This document shows, piece after piece, positions 26,423 to 35,546 of a DNA stretch of 64,000 nucleotides. The position numbers and the translations under genes are program-made. This DNA is from Phytopseudomonas argentinensis (GTDB taxonomy: Bacteria > Pseudomonadota > Gammaproteobacteria > Pseudomonadales > Pseudomonadaceae). Numbering within the stretch: position 1 is the stretch's first letter; every line of letters begins with the position of its first letter. The stretch covers positions 372,001-436,000 of the forward strand of contig NZ_FORC01000002.1 in NCBI RefSeq assembly GCF_900113905.1. Direction: 5' to 3'. The notes under the pieces were generated by a model, which did no database searches, was not told the origin of the DNA, and saw only the letters and a program-made list of their open reading frames with translations.

Positions 26423-27829
26423 TCACTTCATGAAGCCTTCCATCAGGCTGGCGATGCGCTGCGCCATGTAGCGCTGCCAGGGCCGGCTGGCTGGGTCGGC
26501 GAGCAGTTTGTCTTCGCGCACGAAGCTGCGGATGATCGCGTTGTAACCCAGCCAGCGACAGGGCTCGGGCTCCCAGCGCGGCAGGTCCTGTACGCGGGTA
26601 TCGTGGCGCACCCAGGGCTGGCGGGTGAGCGCGGTGCTGTGGCCGAGAATCAGGTCGGCCAGGGTGCGCCCGCCGAGGTTGCTGGCGCCCACGCCTTCGC
26701 CGCCGTAACCGCCGGACAGGGCGATGCCATTGCCGCGGTCGCAGAGCATGTGCGGGTGGAAGCGCCGCGCCATGCCCAGATTGCCGCCCCAGGCGTGGGT
26801 GATGCGCACGTTGCGCAGCTGTGGGAACAGCTCGCTGAACAGGTAGCGGCGCAGGCCGCGCTCTTCGTCGTTGAGGTTGAAGTCGCTGCGCAGCTTGCTG
26901 CCGAAACGATAGCCACCGCGGGCGCCGAAGATCAGCCGGTCGTCGCGGCTACGCTGGCCGTAGGTAACCTGGCGGCTGGCTTCGCAGAATGCCTGGCCGC
27001 GCTCCAGGCCGATTTCCGCCCAGGTCGAGGCCGGCAGCGGTTCGGTGGCGACGATCAGGCTCTGCACCGGAATCTGGTGGCGACCCAGCGGCGGCAGCCT
27101 GGGTGAATAGCCCTCGACGGCCGGCACCACCCAGTCGGCGCGCACCTCACCGGCCTCGCAACGCACGCTGCCGGCCTGCCAGCTCAGGGCCGGGGTGCCT
27201 TCATAGATGCTCACGCCCATGGCTTCCACGCAGCGGGCCAGGCCGCGCACCAGGCGGGCCGGCTGGATGGTCGCGCAGTGCGGGCTGTGAATCGCCCCGT
27301 AGGCACCGGGGATGCGCAACTGCTGGGCCAGCTCTTCGGCGGGTAGCCAGCGGTAGTCATCCTCGCCCAGGCCTTCCTCACGGTACCCGCGCAGGTACTC
27401 GCGCAGGCGCAGTTCCTGCTCCGGATAGCGAGCCGCGCAGTACAGCACACCGCCCTTGCGGTAGTCGCAGTCGATGTCTTCGCGCGCCAGTACCTGGCCG
27501 ACTTCATCGGGAATGCCGTGCAGCAGCTCGTAGGATTCGCGCCGCGCCTCGGGAGTGAGGCCGGCGAGCAGGCGATCCTCGCCGAGCAGGTTGCCCATCA
27601 GCCAGCCGCCGTTGCGCCCGGAGGCGCCGAAGCCGGCGATCTTCGCTTCGAGGATGACGATGCGCAGCTCGGGTGCCTGGCGCTTGAGGTAGTAGGCCGT
27701 CCACAGCCCGGTGTAGCCCGCGCCGATGATCGCCACGTCGGCTTGCAGGTCGCCGGGCAGAGCCGGGCGTGGCGTCAGCGGCTCATCGAGTTGATCCATC
27801 CACAGGCTGATGTTGCGCCAGTCGTTCAT
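26423..27829 (-). CDS. FAD-dependent amine oxidoreductase, PuuB/OrdL-like
   Basis: A 468-residue DAO-family flavoenzyme. The dinucleotide-binding motif DVAIIGAGYTGLWTAYYLKR lies near residue 35, followed by IVILEAKIAGFGASGRNGGW where the conserved Gly/Ser loop contacts FAD. GGYGGEGVGASNLGGRTLAD near the end closes the flavin site. Relatives include gamma-glutamylputrescine oxidoreductase and other amine oxidases that release an aldehyde, ammonia and hydrogen peroxide. Neighbours (PotF-like binding protein, DUF861 cupin, AraC regulator) support a role in amine use. ATG 27829 is chosen over a TTG five codons upstream. Confidence 0.88.
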   Translation of the reverse strand: MNDWRNISLWMDQLDEPLTPRPALPGDLQADVAIIGAGYTGLWTAYYLKRQAPELRIVILEAKIAGFGASGRNGGWLMGNLLGEDRLLAGLTPEARRESYELLHGIPDEVGQVLAREDIDCDYRKGGVLYCAARYPEQELRLREYLRGYREEGLGEDDYRWLPAEELAQQLRIPGAYGAIHSPHCATIQPARLVRGLARCVEAMGVSIYEGTPALSWQAGSVRCEAGEVRADWVVPAVEGYSPRLPPLGRHQIPVQSLIVATEPLPASTWAEIGLERGQAFCEASRQVTYGQRSRDDRLIFGARGGYRFGSKLRSDFNLNDEERGLRRYLFSELFPQLRNVRITHAWGGNLGMARRFHPHMLCDRGNGIALSGGYGGEGVGASNLGGRTLADLILGHSTALTRQPWVRHDTRVQDLPRWEPEPCRWLGYNAIIRSFVREDKLLADPASRPWQRYMAQRIASLMEGFMK

Positions 27830-27872
27830 GCACCGCTTCCACAAGATATATGGGACAAGACTAGAGGCCGAC

Positions 27873-28763
27873 TCAGCTGTTGTCTTGCGTGCGTGCCCGC
27901 GCGTAAAGGTCTTTCAGGTAGGCCTTGGGCGTCATTCCGGTGCTGCGGCGGAAGGTGCTGTAGAAGGCGGTCAGGGAGTTGAAGCCGGCTTCGAAGGCCA
28001 GTTCGTCCATGCGCCGCAGGTCGCTGCCGGCCTGCAGGCGCTCGAGCAGATGCTGCAGGCGCGCCTGATTGACGTAGCGGTAGAAGCTCTGGCCGAGCAC
28101 CTGGTTGAGCAGGTAGGAAATCTGGTTACGGCTGTAGCCGGTTGCGCTGGCCACCTGCTGAAGACTCAGGGCGGGGTCGAGAAAGGGCTGACGACGCTGG
28201 AAGTAATCCTGCAGGTCCTGGGCCATGAAGCCCAACTGGCGGGTCGACAGGCCCAGCTTGCTGATCGCCGCGCTGTTTTGCATCGGCGCCCGCGCATCGG
28301 GGCCTTCGTGTACCAGCGAAGCGTATTCGTTGACCCGCCAGATCAGCCCGTCGCGCACGGTGATGGCCTCGGCGGTACGAAACGACACCAGCCCCTCGCC
28401 GCCATGCAGCGTGGTGCGGTACTGGATGAACGCGGTATGGCCGTCGATGCGGATGCGGTCGGTGTGTTCCAGCGCCTCGTCCGGGTGGCGCGGCATGGTG
28501 CTGAGCACGTAGTCGCGCAGCTCCGCCAGGCCCATGGCGCGGTTGAGGAAGAAGTCGTGGTACTCGACCTCGGGGTGATAGAGCGTCATCACCGCGTCGA
28601 GGTCACGGTACTTCCAGCTGTAGTGATAGCGCAGCACGGTTTCGCGGGTGCGTTCGGTCTGCGCGGGGTCGTCGGGAAGCTCAGGCATGCGGGTTGGGTC
28701 CAGAAGGCTGTCGTCAGCTTGCCCGACTGCGCCAGCCACCTCAAGCCGAGGAGCGGCGCTCAT
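27873..28763 (-). CDS. SnoaL-like/AraC-type fusion transcriptional regulator
   Basis: A 296-residue protein with two unrelated halves. Residues about 35-150 form a SnoaL/NTF2-like domain (ETVLRYHYSWKYRDLDAVMT, LYHPEVEYHDFFLNRAMGLA), a cone-shaped ligand-binding fold. Residues about 190-290 are an AraC helix-turn-helix pair (LSLQQVASATGYSRNQISYL, MDELAFEAGFNSLTAFYSTF, RRSTGMTPKAYLKDL). It presumably senses a small molecule through the NTF2-like pocket and controls the adjacent FAD oxidoreductase/cupin operon, 43 bp downstream on the same strand. The start is uncertain: ATG 28688 (MPELPDD) is an alternative that removes 25 residues. Confidence 0.85.
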   Translation of the reverse strand: MSAAPRLEVAGAVGQADDSLLDPTRMPELPDDPAQTERTRETVLRYHYSWKYRDLDAVMTLYHPEVEYHDFFLNRAMGLAELRDYVLSTMPRHPDEALEHTDRIRIDGHTAFIQYRTTLHGGEGLVSFRTAEAITVRDGLIWRVNEYASLVHEGPDARAPMQNSAAISKLGLSTRQLGFMAQDLQDYFQRRQPFLDPALSLQQVASATGYSRNQISYLLNQVLGQSFYRYVNQARLQHLLERLQAGSDLRRMDELAFEAGFNSLTAFYSTFRRSTGMTPKAYLKDLYARARTQDNS

Positions 28764-28813
28764 GAGGCGGACTTGTTTAACATGAAGGAAACTTGTTTTT
28801 AACGTTAAAAGGT

Positions 28814-28826
28814 TGAGTTTGTTTCA
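28814..28826 (+). promoter_or_regulatory. Candidate MetR-binding site upstream of metE
   Basis: TGAGTTTGTTTCA matches the MetR consensus TGAA-N5-TTCA at seven of eight fixed positions and lies about 56 bp before the metE start. MetR activates metE when homocysteine is available. No metR gene is beside metE here, so it would act in trans. Confidence 0.45.
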
Positions 28827-28881
28827 CTCGGCTAGAGCCTCGACAATGCATGCCATCATTTTATGCAGTGGAGATAACGCC

Positions 28882-31179
28882 ATGGCCCTGGCACACAGCC
28901 TCGGATTTCCCCGAATCGGACGTGACCGCGAACTGAAGAAAGCCCAGGAGGCCTTCTGGAAGGGCGAACTGGACGAAGCCGGCTTGCGCGCCGTGGGCCG
29001 TGAGCTGCGTGCCCGGCACTGGCAGGTGCAGAAGGATGCCGGCCTCGACCTGCTGCCGGTGGGCGATTTCGCCTGGTATGACGGGGTGCTCGCCCATTCG
29101 CTGACCTTCGGCGTGATTCCCGAGCGCTTTCGCCCGGCCAGCGGCAAGCCAACCCTGGAGACCTTGTTCGCCATGGCCCGTGGCGTCAGTGGCGATACCT
29201 GTTGCGGCGGCGCCCATGCCCAGGAGATGACCAAGTGGTTCGATACCAATTACCACTATCTTGTGCCCGAGTTCAGCGCCGACCAGCAGTTCGCACTGAG
29301 CTGGGAGCAGCTGTTCGAGGAAGTGGCAGAAGCCCAGGCCCTCGGCCATAGCGTCAAGCCGGTGATCATCGGCCCGCTCACCTACCTGTGGCTGGGCAAG
29401 CTCAAGGGCGATACCCAGGGCTTCGACAAGCTGGAACTGCTCGAACGCCTGCTGCCGTTATACGGGCAGATCTTCCAGCGCCTGGCCGAGCAGGGTGTGG
29501 AATGGGTGCAGATCGACGAGCCGATTCTGGTGCTCGATTTGCCCCAGGACTGGAAGAACGCCTTTGAGCGTGCCTACAACAGCCTGCAGCGCGAGCCGCT
29601 GAAGAAGCTGGTCGCCACCTACTTCGGCGGCCTGGAGGACAACCTCGGCCTGGCCGCCAACCTGCCGGTGGACGGCCTGCATATCGACCTGGTGCGTGCG
29701 CCAGAGCAGTACCCGACCATTCTCGACCGCCTGCCGGCCTACAAGGTGCTGTCCCTCGGCGTGGTCAATGGCCGCAACGTATGGCGCTGCGACCTGGAAA
29801 AGGCCCTGGCGGTGATCGGTCATGCCCACAGCCGCCTTGGCGAACGCCTGTGGGTGGCGCCGTCCTGCTCGCTGCTCCACAGCCCGGTCGACCTGGAGCG
29901 TGAGGACGGGCTGGATGCCGAGCTTAAAGGCTGGCTGGCCTTTGCTACCCAGAAGTGCGCCGAAGTGGCGCTGCTGGCGCGGGCCGTCAACCAGCCCGAT
30001 GCCCCCGAGGTACGCACGGCACTGGCTGAGAGCTGCGCCGTGCAGGCCAGCCGTGCGGCGTCGCCACGCATCCACAAGCCACGGGTGCAGGCTCGCCTTG
30101 CAGCGGTGAAGGCCAGTGACAGCCAGCGCCGTTCACCGTTTGCCCAGCGTATCGCCAAACAGCGTATTGGCCTGGCCCTGCCACCATTCCCCACCACCAC
30201 CATCGGCTCCTTTCCGCAGACCTCGGCGATTCGTCTGGCCCGCCAGGCGTTCAAGCAGGGCAAGCTGTCGCTGGGTGATTACACCGATGCGATGCACAGT
30301 GAGATTCGCCATGCGGTGGAGATTCAGGAGCGCCTGGGCCTGGACGTGCTGGTACACGGCGAGGCCGAGCGCAACGACATGGTCGAGTACTTCGCCGAGC
30401 AGCTCGATGGCTACCTGTTCACCCGTTTCGGCTGGGTGCAGAGCTACGGGTCGCGCTGCGTCAAACCGGCGATCATCTATGGCGACCTGAGCCGCCCCAA
30501 GGCCATGACCGTGGAGTGGATCCGTTATGCCCAGAGCCTCACCGCCAAGGTGATGAAGGGCATGCTCACCGGCCCGGTGACCATGCTGATGTGGTCGTTC
30601 CCCCGCGAGGACGTCAGCCGCGAAGTGCAGGCCCGGCAACTGGCCCTGGCACTGCGCGATGAAGTGGTGGATCTGGAAGCGGCCGGCATCAAGATCATCC
30701 AGATCGACGAGGCGGCGTTCCGCGAGGGCCTGCCGCTGCGCCAGGCCGAGTGGCAGCGCTACCTGGACTGGGCGACCGAGTCGTTCCGCCTGTGTGCCAG
30801 CGGGGTGCGCGACGAAACCCAGATCCACACCCACATGTGCTACAGCGAGTTCAACGACGTGATCGAGTCCATCGCCGCCATGGATGCCGACGTGATCACC
30901 ATCGAAACCTCGCGTTCGGACATGGAGCTGCTGCAGGCTTTCGAGGCCTTCGAGTACCCCAACGAAATCGGCCCGGGCGTCTACGATATCCACTCGCCGC
31001 GGGTGCCGGACACCGCCGAGATGGTCAAGCTGATGCGCAAGGCGGTGCAGCGCATCCCGGCCGAGCGGCTGTGGGTCAACCCGGACTGCGGCCTGAAGAC
31101 CCGTGGCTGGCCGGAGACCGAGGCAGCGCTGGTCAATATGGTCGCGGCGGCGCGACAGCTGCGCAGAGAGCTGGCCTGA
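28882..31179 (+). CDS. metE: Cobalamin-independent methionine synthase
   Basis: A 765-residue 5-methyltetrahydropteroyltriglutamate-homocysteine methyltransferase, full length. The N-terminal half starts [20 protein letters not shown]; the C-terminal catalytic barrel has the zinc ligands in [20 protein letters not shown] (His and Cys) and [20 protein letters not shown] (Cys), with the Glu in [10 protein letters not shown]. It makes methionine from homocysteine in the cytosol without B12. GTGGAG lies 9-14 nt before ATG 28882; upstream in-frame codons extend into the promoter region with the candidate MetR site. Confidence 0.97.
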   Translation: MALAHSLGFPRIGRDRELKKAQEAFWKGELDEAGLRAVGRELRARHWQVQKDAGLDLLPVGDFAWYDGVLAHSLTFGVIPERFRPASGKPTLETLFAMARGVSGDTCCGGAHAQEMTKWFDTNYHYLVPEFSADQQFALSWEQLFEEVAEAQALGHSVKPVIIGPLTYLWLGKLKGDTQGFDKLELLERLLPLYGQIFQRLAEQGVEWVQIDEPILVLDLPQDWKNAFERAYNSLQREPLKKLVATYFGGLEDNLGLAANLPVDGLHIDLVRAPEQYPTILDRLPAYKVLSLGVVNGRNVWRCDLEKALAVIGHAHSRLGERLWVAPSCSLLHSPVDLEREDGLDAELKGWLAFATQKCAEVALLARAVNQPDAPEVRTALAESCAVQASRAASPRIHKPRVQARLAAVKASDSQRRSPFAQRIAKQRIGLALPPFPTTTIGSFPQTSAIRLARQAFKQGKLSLGDYTDAMHSEIRHAVEIQERLGLDVLVHGEAERNDMVEYFAEQLDGYLFTRFGWVQSYGSRCVKPAIIYGDLSRPKAMTVEWIRYAQSLTAKVMKGMLTGPVTMLMWSFPREDVSREVQARQLALALRDEVVDLEAAGIKIIQIDEAAFREGLPLRQAEWQRYLDWATESFRLCASGVRDETQIHTHMCYSEFNDVIESIAAMDADVITIETSRSDMELLQAFEAFEYPNEIGPGVYDIHSPRVPDTAEMVKLMRKAVQRIPAERLWVNPDCGLKTRGWPETEAALVNMVAAARQLRRELA

Positions 31180-31257
31180 GTCTTAAGGTCGCCACCTGTT
31201 AAACCTGCGGCCTGCTCTCATGTAAGAACTGGCGGGGGTGCCTAATCCATGCCGGTG

Positions 31258-31384
31258 AACTCGCGCGCATGGCGCGCTCCCGCAGGTGCTGGCACCGTCT
31301 GCCGATGACTTACAGCATGTAGGATGGGTGCCAACCCATCTATTTGCCGATGGGTTGGCACCTACGCGGCCCGACCCATCCTAC
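31258..31384. repeat. Palindromic intergenic repeats between metE and the isochorismatase gene
   Basis: Two elements lie here. Around 31258-31285 is a REP-like hairpin (CGCGCATGGCGCG with flanking CTCCCGC), a pattern widespread in Pseudomonas. At 31319-31384 is a 66-bp palindrome bounded by GTAGGATGGGT and ACCCATCCTAC. Its inner perfect 14-bp stem is GGTGCCAACCCATC (31327-31340) with GATGGGTTGGCACC (31349-31362). The second element could terminate transcription from both convergent genes. Confidence 0.7.
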
Positions 31385-31419
31385 AGACTCGCATTGCGGG
31401 CTTTTGGCCGAGGAGCTGT

Positions 31420-31968
31420 TCAGCCCGCCAGGTACTGTTCGGCCGAGGTGACGGTCGCATAGGCGAAGGCCAGGGCGGCCATATAGGCTGCCTGCACCTG
31501 CGCGGCCGGCACCTGTTTGCCCTCGAACTCCTGATCGCGGGTCGCGCAGGCATCGTGGATCACCGTGGTGGCGTAGCCGAAGTCGGCGCTGGCGCGGGCG
31601 GCGGCGTCGATGCACATATGGCTCATGGCGCCGACCAGGGTGATCTGCTCGATGCCTGCCTCGTCCAACCGTGCTTTCAGATCCGTACCGAGAAACGCAT
31701 TGACCTTGTGCTTGAGCACCACGGCTTCGCCGGCCAGCGGCTGCACCTCGGCATGGATCTGCGCGCCCGCTGAGCCAGGGGCGAAGAAGGGTGCGTCCAG
31801 GCTTTCGAACTCGTGGCGCACATGCACCACGGTGTCGCCAGCAGCGCGGGCGGCGGCCAGTACACGTGCCGCGTTGGCGGTGGCGGTGTCCATGCCGTGC
31901 AGCGACCACTTGCCGCCCACGAAGTAGTCGTTCTGGATGTCGATCAGGATCAGGGCGCGCTTGCTCAT
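31420..31968 (-). CDS. Isochorismatase-family cysteine hydrolase
   Basis: A 182-residue cysteine hydrolase. The catalytic triad is visible: Asp in ALILIDIQNDYFVGGKWSLH, Lys in VVLKHKVNAFLGTDL, and Cys in LVGAMSHMCIDAAARASADF. The family includes nicotinamidase, N-carbamoylsarcosine amidase and isochorismatase; the YFVGG and SHMCID versions are those of uncharacterised YcaC/EntB-like members. It is divergent from the GlxA-type regulator (93 bp gap), which probably controls it. Confidence 0.9.
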   Translation of the reverse strand: MSKRALILIDIQNDYFVGGKWSLHGMDTATANAARVLAAARAAGDTVVHVRHEFESLDAPFFAPGSAGAQIHAEVQPLAGEAVVLKHKVNAFLGTDLKARLDEAGIEQITLVGAMSHMCIDAAARASADFGYATTVIHDACATRDQEFEGKQVPAAQVQAAYMAALAFAYATVTSAEQYLAG

Positions 31969-32061
31969 GGTGTTCTCCTTGGGATATATGCCCTACACCT
32001 TAGCCCCGGCGCGCCGCTGCGGGCATGGGCAGGGCCGACAATCTGCGGGGAAAAACTGACA

Positions 32062-33033
32062 ATGAAGCGCTACCTGGAGATCGGCCTGTTGCTTTACCCC
32101 GGCGTTCAGTTGGCGGCGGTACATGGCCTGGGCGACCTGTTCACCGTGGCCAACCGCATGGCTGCCGGCCAGGGGCGTGAAGGTTTGCCCACGCTGCGGG
32201 TCAGCCATTGGCAGGTGGTTGAAAGCGGGGCGCTGGAGCGCGTGTACGACAGCGCGCCGGGCGAGCAGAGCAGCCTGCGGGTAATCATCGTCGCGCCGTG
32301 TCTGCAGCCCGTTCCCGGGCGCTTGCTGGGCGAGCCTTATTGCGCCTGGTTGCGCGAGCAACACGCGGCGGGCGTCATCTTGACCTCGGTGTGCGCCGGC
32401 GCCTTCCCTCTGGCCGAGGCCGGGCTGCTCGATGGCCGCTCGGTGACCACCCATTGGGCGCTGGGCGGCGAGCTGGCCCAGCAGTATCCGCAGGTTCGGG
32501 TGTTGCCGGAGCGCATGCTGGTGGAGGATGGTGACCTGATCACTGCCGGCGGCCTGATGGCCTGGACGGATTTGGGCCTGGCCCTGGTCAACCGTTCGCT
32601 CGGCGCCACCATCGCGGCGGAAACCGCGCGCTTTCTGGTGGTCGACCTGAACCGCACCTCGCAGCTGCACTTCAGCCATTTCGTCCCGGTGTTCGACCAT
32701 GGCGATGCGCCGATCCTGGCCGTGCAGCACTGGCTGCAGGGGCAGGCCACGGTGGAGGCGAGCCTGGCGGAGATGGCCGAGCGGGCGTGCCTGGGCGAGC
32801 GTACCTTCCTGCGCCGTTTCCGGGCGGCCACGGGGATGAATCCCACCCAGTACTGCCAGCAATTGCGGGTCGCCAGGGCGCGGGATCTGCTCGAATTCAC
32901 CCGCCAGAGCATCGATCATGTGGCGTGGCAGGTGGGTTACCGCGACAGTGGCGCCTTCCGCGGCGTGTTCACCCGGTTGGTCGGCCTGTCGCCGGGAGAT
33001 TATCGCAAGCGCTTCGCTGCTTCGGCGCACTAG
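32062..33033 (+). CDS. GlxA-type AraC regulator with DJ-1/PfpI domain
   Basis: A 323-residue regulator with an N-terminal class-I glutamine-amidotransferase-like (DJ-1/PfpI) domain (about 1-185). Its nucleophile elbow is ILTSVCAGAFPLAEAGLLDG, followed by RSVTTHWALGGELAQQYPQV. The C-terminal AraC HTH (about 220-318) has LAEMAERACLGERTFLRRFR, the following AATGMNPTQY, and IDHVAWQVGYRDSGAFRGVF. Such regulators respond to nitrogen or amino-acid related molecules. The divergent isochorismatase-family hydrolase is the likely target. ATG 32062 is chosen because upstream in-frame codons run into the divergent gene. Confidence 0.9.
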   Translation: MKRYLEIGLLLYPGVQLAAVHGLGDLFTVANRMAAGQGREGLPTLRVSHWQVVESGALERVYDSAPGEQSSLRVIIVAPCLQPVPGRLLGEPYCAWLREQHAAGVILTSVCAGAFPLAEAGLLDGRSVTTHWALGGELAQQYPQVRVLPERMLVEDGDLITAGGLMAWTDLGLALVNRSLGATIAAETARFLVVDLNRTSQLHFSHFVPVFDHGDAPILAVQHWLQGQATVEASLAEMAERACLGERTFLRRFRAATGMNPTQYCQQLRVARARDLLEFTRQSIDHVAWQVGYRDSGAFRGVFTRLVGLSPGDYRKRFAASAH

Positions 33034-33051
33034 CGACGCAAGGGCCTGGCC

Positions 33052-33726
33052 TCACACCGAATCTTCGCCAGCTTTTCCCGCCGGGTTATCGCGGGTTGGC
33101 ATGGCGAGGATTTCCGGCAGCACCTCGCGGGCGAACACGGCGTGCAGGCGCCACAACTCGGCGACCGGGTCGCGATGATGGTCGACGCGGATATCCCACA
33201 GCGGGTATTCCTCGCGGTCGACGATATAGATGACTGCCGAGGACTCGCCCTCACGGTCGCCACCACGATCATCGCCTGCTTCCAGGGCGTCGATCAGGCG
33301 CTCGACCAGTGGGCGCTGTTCACCGATGCGAAAGGCGTCGGCGACTGCATCGAGCACCTGCGGGCCGGCCAGGCGGTTGCCCTGTACCGAGAACTGCTCC
33401 CCGGACAGCGAGCCGGCCCAGGGAATGCACTCGCCGCCCGTCCAGCACACGCTGTCGCCGTTACGGTCGATCAGCGCCAATTGGCGCAGCTGCATGCATG
33501 GGTCGGTGTCCATCAACTGCTTCAGGGCCGCTGGCGCCGAATGGCCTTCGCGTAGCAGCGCCAGGCCGTCGAGGCCCAGGTACGGGTTGACCTGGGCCTG
33601 GGTTGCCACGGCCCCTGTGCCAGCGGCGGCGTGGCTGAGCAGTTTGCCCACGGCGGGCATGGCGGTGGCGGCGGCAACGCCGAACTGGCCGGTGCGTGGG
33701 CAGCGGGCGACGATGGAAAAGGTCAT
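33052..33726 (-). CDS. DUF1028 family Ntn-hydrolase-like protein
   Basis: A 224-residue protein of the DUF1028 family. The N-terminus MTFSIVARCPRTGQFGVAAA, and AGTGAVATQAQVNPYLGLDG after it, are the family signature, resembling the Ntn-hydrolase fold. Members occur in peptide or amino-acid use clusters, but no activity is established. Its end lies 18 bp from the convergent GlxA-type regulator gene. ATG 33726 follows CAGGAG by about 6 nt, so it is preferred over the TTG two codons earlier. Confidence 0.85.
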   Translation of the reverse strand: MTFSIVARCPRTGQFGVAAATAMPAVGKLLSHAAAGTGAVATQAQVNPYLGLDGLALLREGHSAPAALKQLMDTDPCMQLRQLALIDRNGDSVCWTGGECIPWAGSLSGEQFSVQGNRLAGPQVLDAVADAFRIGEQRPLVERLIDALEAGDDRGGDREGESSAVIYIVDREEYPLWDIRVDHHRDPVAELWRLHAVFAREVLPEILAMPTRDNPAGKAGEDSV

Positions 33727-33808
33727 GGGCAACTCCTGATGGCGCGTGTGGCTTAGGCCGCATGCTGCGCTTGATCGTTCCGCCTGTCGTACTGCTATCA
33801 GTATTTGT

Positions 33809-33825
33809 TGATAAGCATTATCATT
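33809..33825. promoter_or_regulatory. Fur box upstream of the sigma-factor gene
   Basis: TGATAAGCATTATCATT differs at one position from the 17-mer form TGATAATCATTATCATT of the Fur consensus. It lies 53 bp before the ATG of the ECF sigma factor gene, as expected for iron-repressed surface-signalling systems. Confidence 0.8.
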
Positions 33826-33877
33826 CTCTGCTCTGCCGCCTCGCTTCTGTCCGTATCGCCACGAGCAGCCCGTTTAC

Positions 33878-34465
33878 ATGGTCGATCTCCCGTCCTCGCC
33901 CGAATCTCGCCAGCCCGATCCGTCCCTAACGGAGCCGCTGCAACAAGATGCGTTCGTGCGCACCTTTCTCGCCCGTCGCGAGCAGATGGAGGCGGTGCTG
34001 CGCCGGCGTGTCGGCTGCCGCGCGACGGCGGCGGACCTGGTGCAGGAGCTGTTTCTGCGCTTCTGGCGACGCCCCGGCGCGCCCCTCGAAGACCTGGGCA
34101 GTTACCTGATTCGCAGCGCCCACAACCTGGCCATCGACCACCTGCGCAGCGAGGGCGCACGCACCCGTAACGAGGCTGGTCTGCTGCCGGAGCAGCGTGG
34201 CGATTCGAGCGTTTCGCTGGATGCAGCGCTGGAGGCGGGCAGCGATCTGCGGCGTGTCGAGGCCGCCTTGCGGGGGTTGCCGGAGCGCACCCGACACATC
34301 TTTCTGCTCAACCGCATTCACGGCCAGACCTACGGGCAGATCGCCCGCAGCATGGCGCTTTCCCAGAGCAGCGTGGAAAAACATATGATGCGCGCCCTGC
34401 AAGTCTGCAAGGCCAGCGTCGCTGAAGCGCCGGCCGCCCCTTCACAAGCAAGTGATGCGCCATGA
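33878..34465 (+). CDS. FecI-like ECF sigma factor (iron-starvation sigma)
   Basis: A 195-residue sigma-70 family protein of the iron-starvation group. Region 2 is seen in AADLVQELFLRFWRRPGAPL then LGSYLIRSAHNLAIDHLRSE, and region 4 in ALRGLPERTRHIFLLNRIHG followed by QTYGQIARSMALSQSSVEKH. It directs transcription of the receptor gene downstream when released by the FecR-type partner. The stop overlaps the start of that partner by 4 bp. The Fur box at 33809 makes it iron-repressed. Confidence 0.93.
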   Translation: MVDLPSSPESRQPDPSLTEPLQQDAFVRTFLARREQMEAVLRRRVGCRATAADLVQELFLRFWRRPGAPLEDLGSYLIRSAHNLAIDHLRSEGARTRNEAGLLPEQRGDSSVSLDAALEAGSDLRRVEAALRGLPERTRHIFLLNRIHGQTYGQIARSMALSQSSVEKHMMRALQVCKASVAEAPAAPSQASDAP

Positions 34466-35442
34466 GCCAGCCCACCGTTGAGCACCAGGAGTCGCTGTCG
34501 CGTATCGAACAGGACGCCTGGCTGTGGCTCGGCCGCCTGCAAGGGCAGCCGGGCGATGGCGTGCAGATGGCGTTCGAACGCTGGCTGGCCGCCGCCCCCG
34601 AGCATGTCGACACCTTCGTGCGCATGCAGTCTCTCTGGCACCTGAGCCGCCCGGCCGCCCAGCAACTGGCTGATGAAGAAGCTGCAGCCCTGCAGCAGTA
34701 CCTGCGCAACCCCGTGAGCAAACGTCCTTACTGGGCCTCGGCACTGGCGATGGCCGCCTGTCTGCTGATCGTGGTGTGTTGGGCGGGTTGGCAGCCGCTG
34801 CGCTGGGTGGATGACCTGGGCGCGGATTGGGTGTCGGCACCCGGCGAGGTGCGCACGGTGGCGCTAAGCGATGGATCGCGCGTGGTGCTGGACGCCGATA
34901 GCGCCATCGCCGTGCAGTACAGCGCGGGCGAGCGGCATGTCGAGCTGCGCCGTGGTGCGGCGTACTTCAGCGTGGTACCGGGCGAGATTCCCTTTACCGT
35001 CGCTGCCGCCGGTGGCGAAGCACGGGTGCTCGGCACGCGCTTCGAAGTGCGGCGCCTGGGCGAGGGCGCCCGGGTGTCGGTGCAGCAGGGGCGGGTGGCG
35101 GTACGCGGCGGGCCGCTGGAGGCGCCGCGGGTGCTGACTGCCGATCAGCAGGTAAGTTACCGGGATGGCGTCAGCGGCAATCCCCTGGCCGTCGACACCG
35201 CTGCGCTGACCGCCTGGCGCGATAGCCGACTGAGTTTCTACCGTGCCCCGCTGGGCGAGGTGCTCGACGAGCTGCGCCGCTATTACCCGGGGCGCATCGT
35301 GCTGCTCAACGATGAGCTGCGCGGCAAACGGGTCAGCGGCAGCTTCGCCAGCCAGGATCCCCAGGCGATTCTCGATGCCCTGCAGGGCGTGGTCGGCTTC
35401 GAGCAGCACGAGCTGCTGGGTCGGTTGATCATCCTGCGCTGA
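34462..35442 (+). CDS. FecR-family anti-sigma/sigma regulator
   Basis: A 326-residue inner-membrane regulator. The cytoplasmic N-terminus (DUF4880 type, QDAWLWLGRLQGQPGDGVQM and FERWLAAAPEHVDTFVRMQS) binds the sigma factor. One membrane helix spans about residues 91-112 (YWASALAMAACLLIVVCWAG). The periplasmic FecR domain includes VRTVALSDGSRVVLDADSAI, and the C-terminal STN-like part includes LGEVLDELRRYYPGRIVLLN. It relays the loaded-receptor signal across the envelope to the sigma factor encoded just upstream (4-bp overlap). Confidence 0.93.
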   Translation: MSQPTVEHQESLSRIEQDAWLWLGRLQGQPGDGVQMAFERWLAAAPEHVDTFVRMQSLWHLSRPAAQQLADEEAAALQQYLRNPVSKRPYWASALAMAACLLIVVCWAGWQPLRWVDDLGADWVSAPGEVRTVALSDGSRVVLDADSAIAVQYSAGERHVELRRGAAYFSVVPGEIPFTVAAAGGEARVLGTRFEVRRLGEGARVSVQQGRVAVRGGPLEAPRVLTADQQVSYRDGVSGNPLAVDTAALTAWRDSRLSFYRAPLGEVLDELRRYYPGRIVLLNDELRGKRVSGSFASQDPQAILDALQGVVGFEQHELLGRLIILR

Positions 35443-35546
35443 AAAATATTTTCGGGCCGAGGTGAGGTATGGCCCCGCGGCATCCGTGTAGTGCTGTGAA
35501 TGCGACTTTTTCGCACTGAGAGTCAGCGCCCCGGATGAAGAGAACC

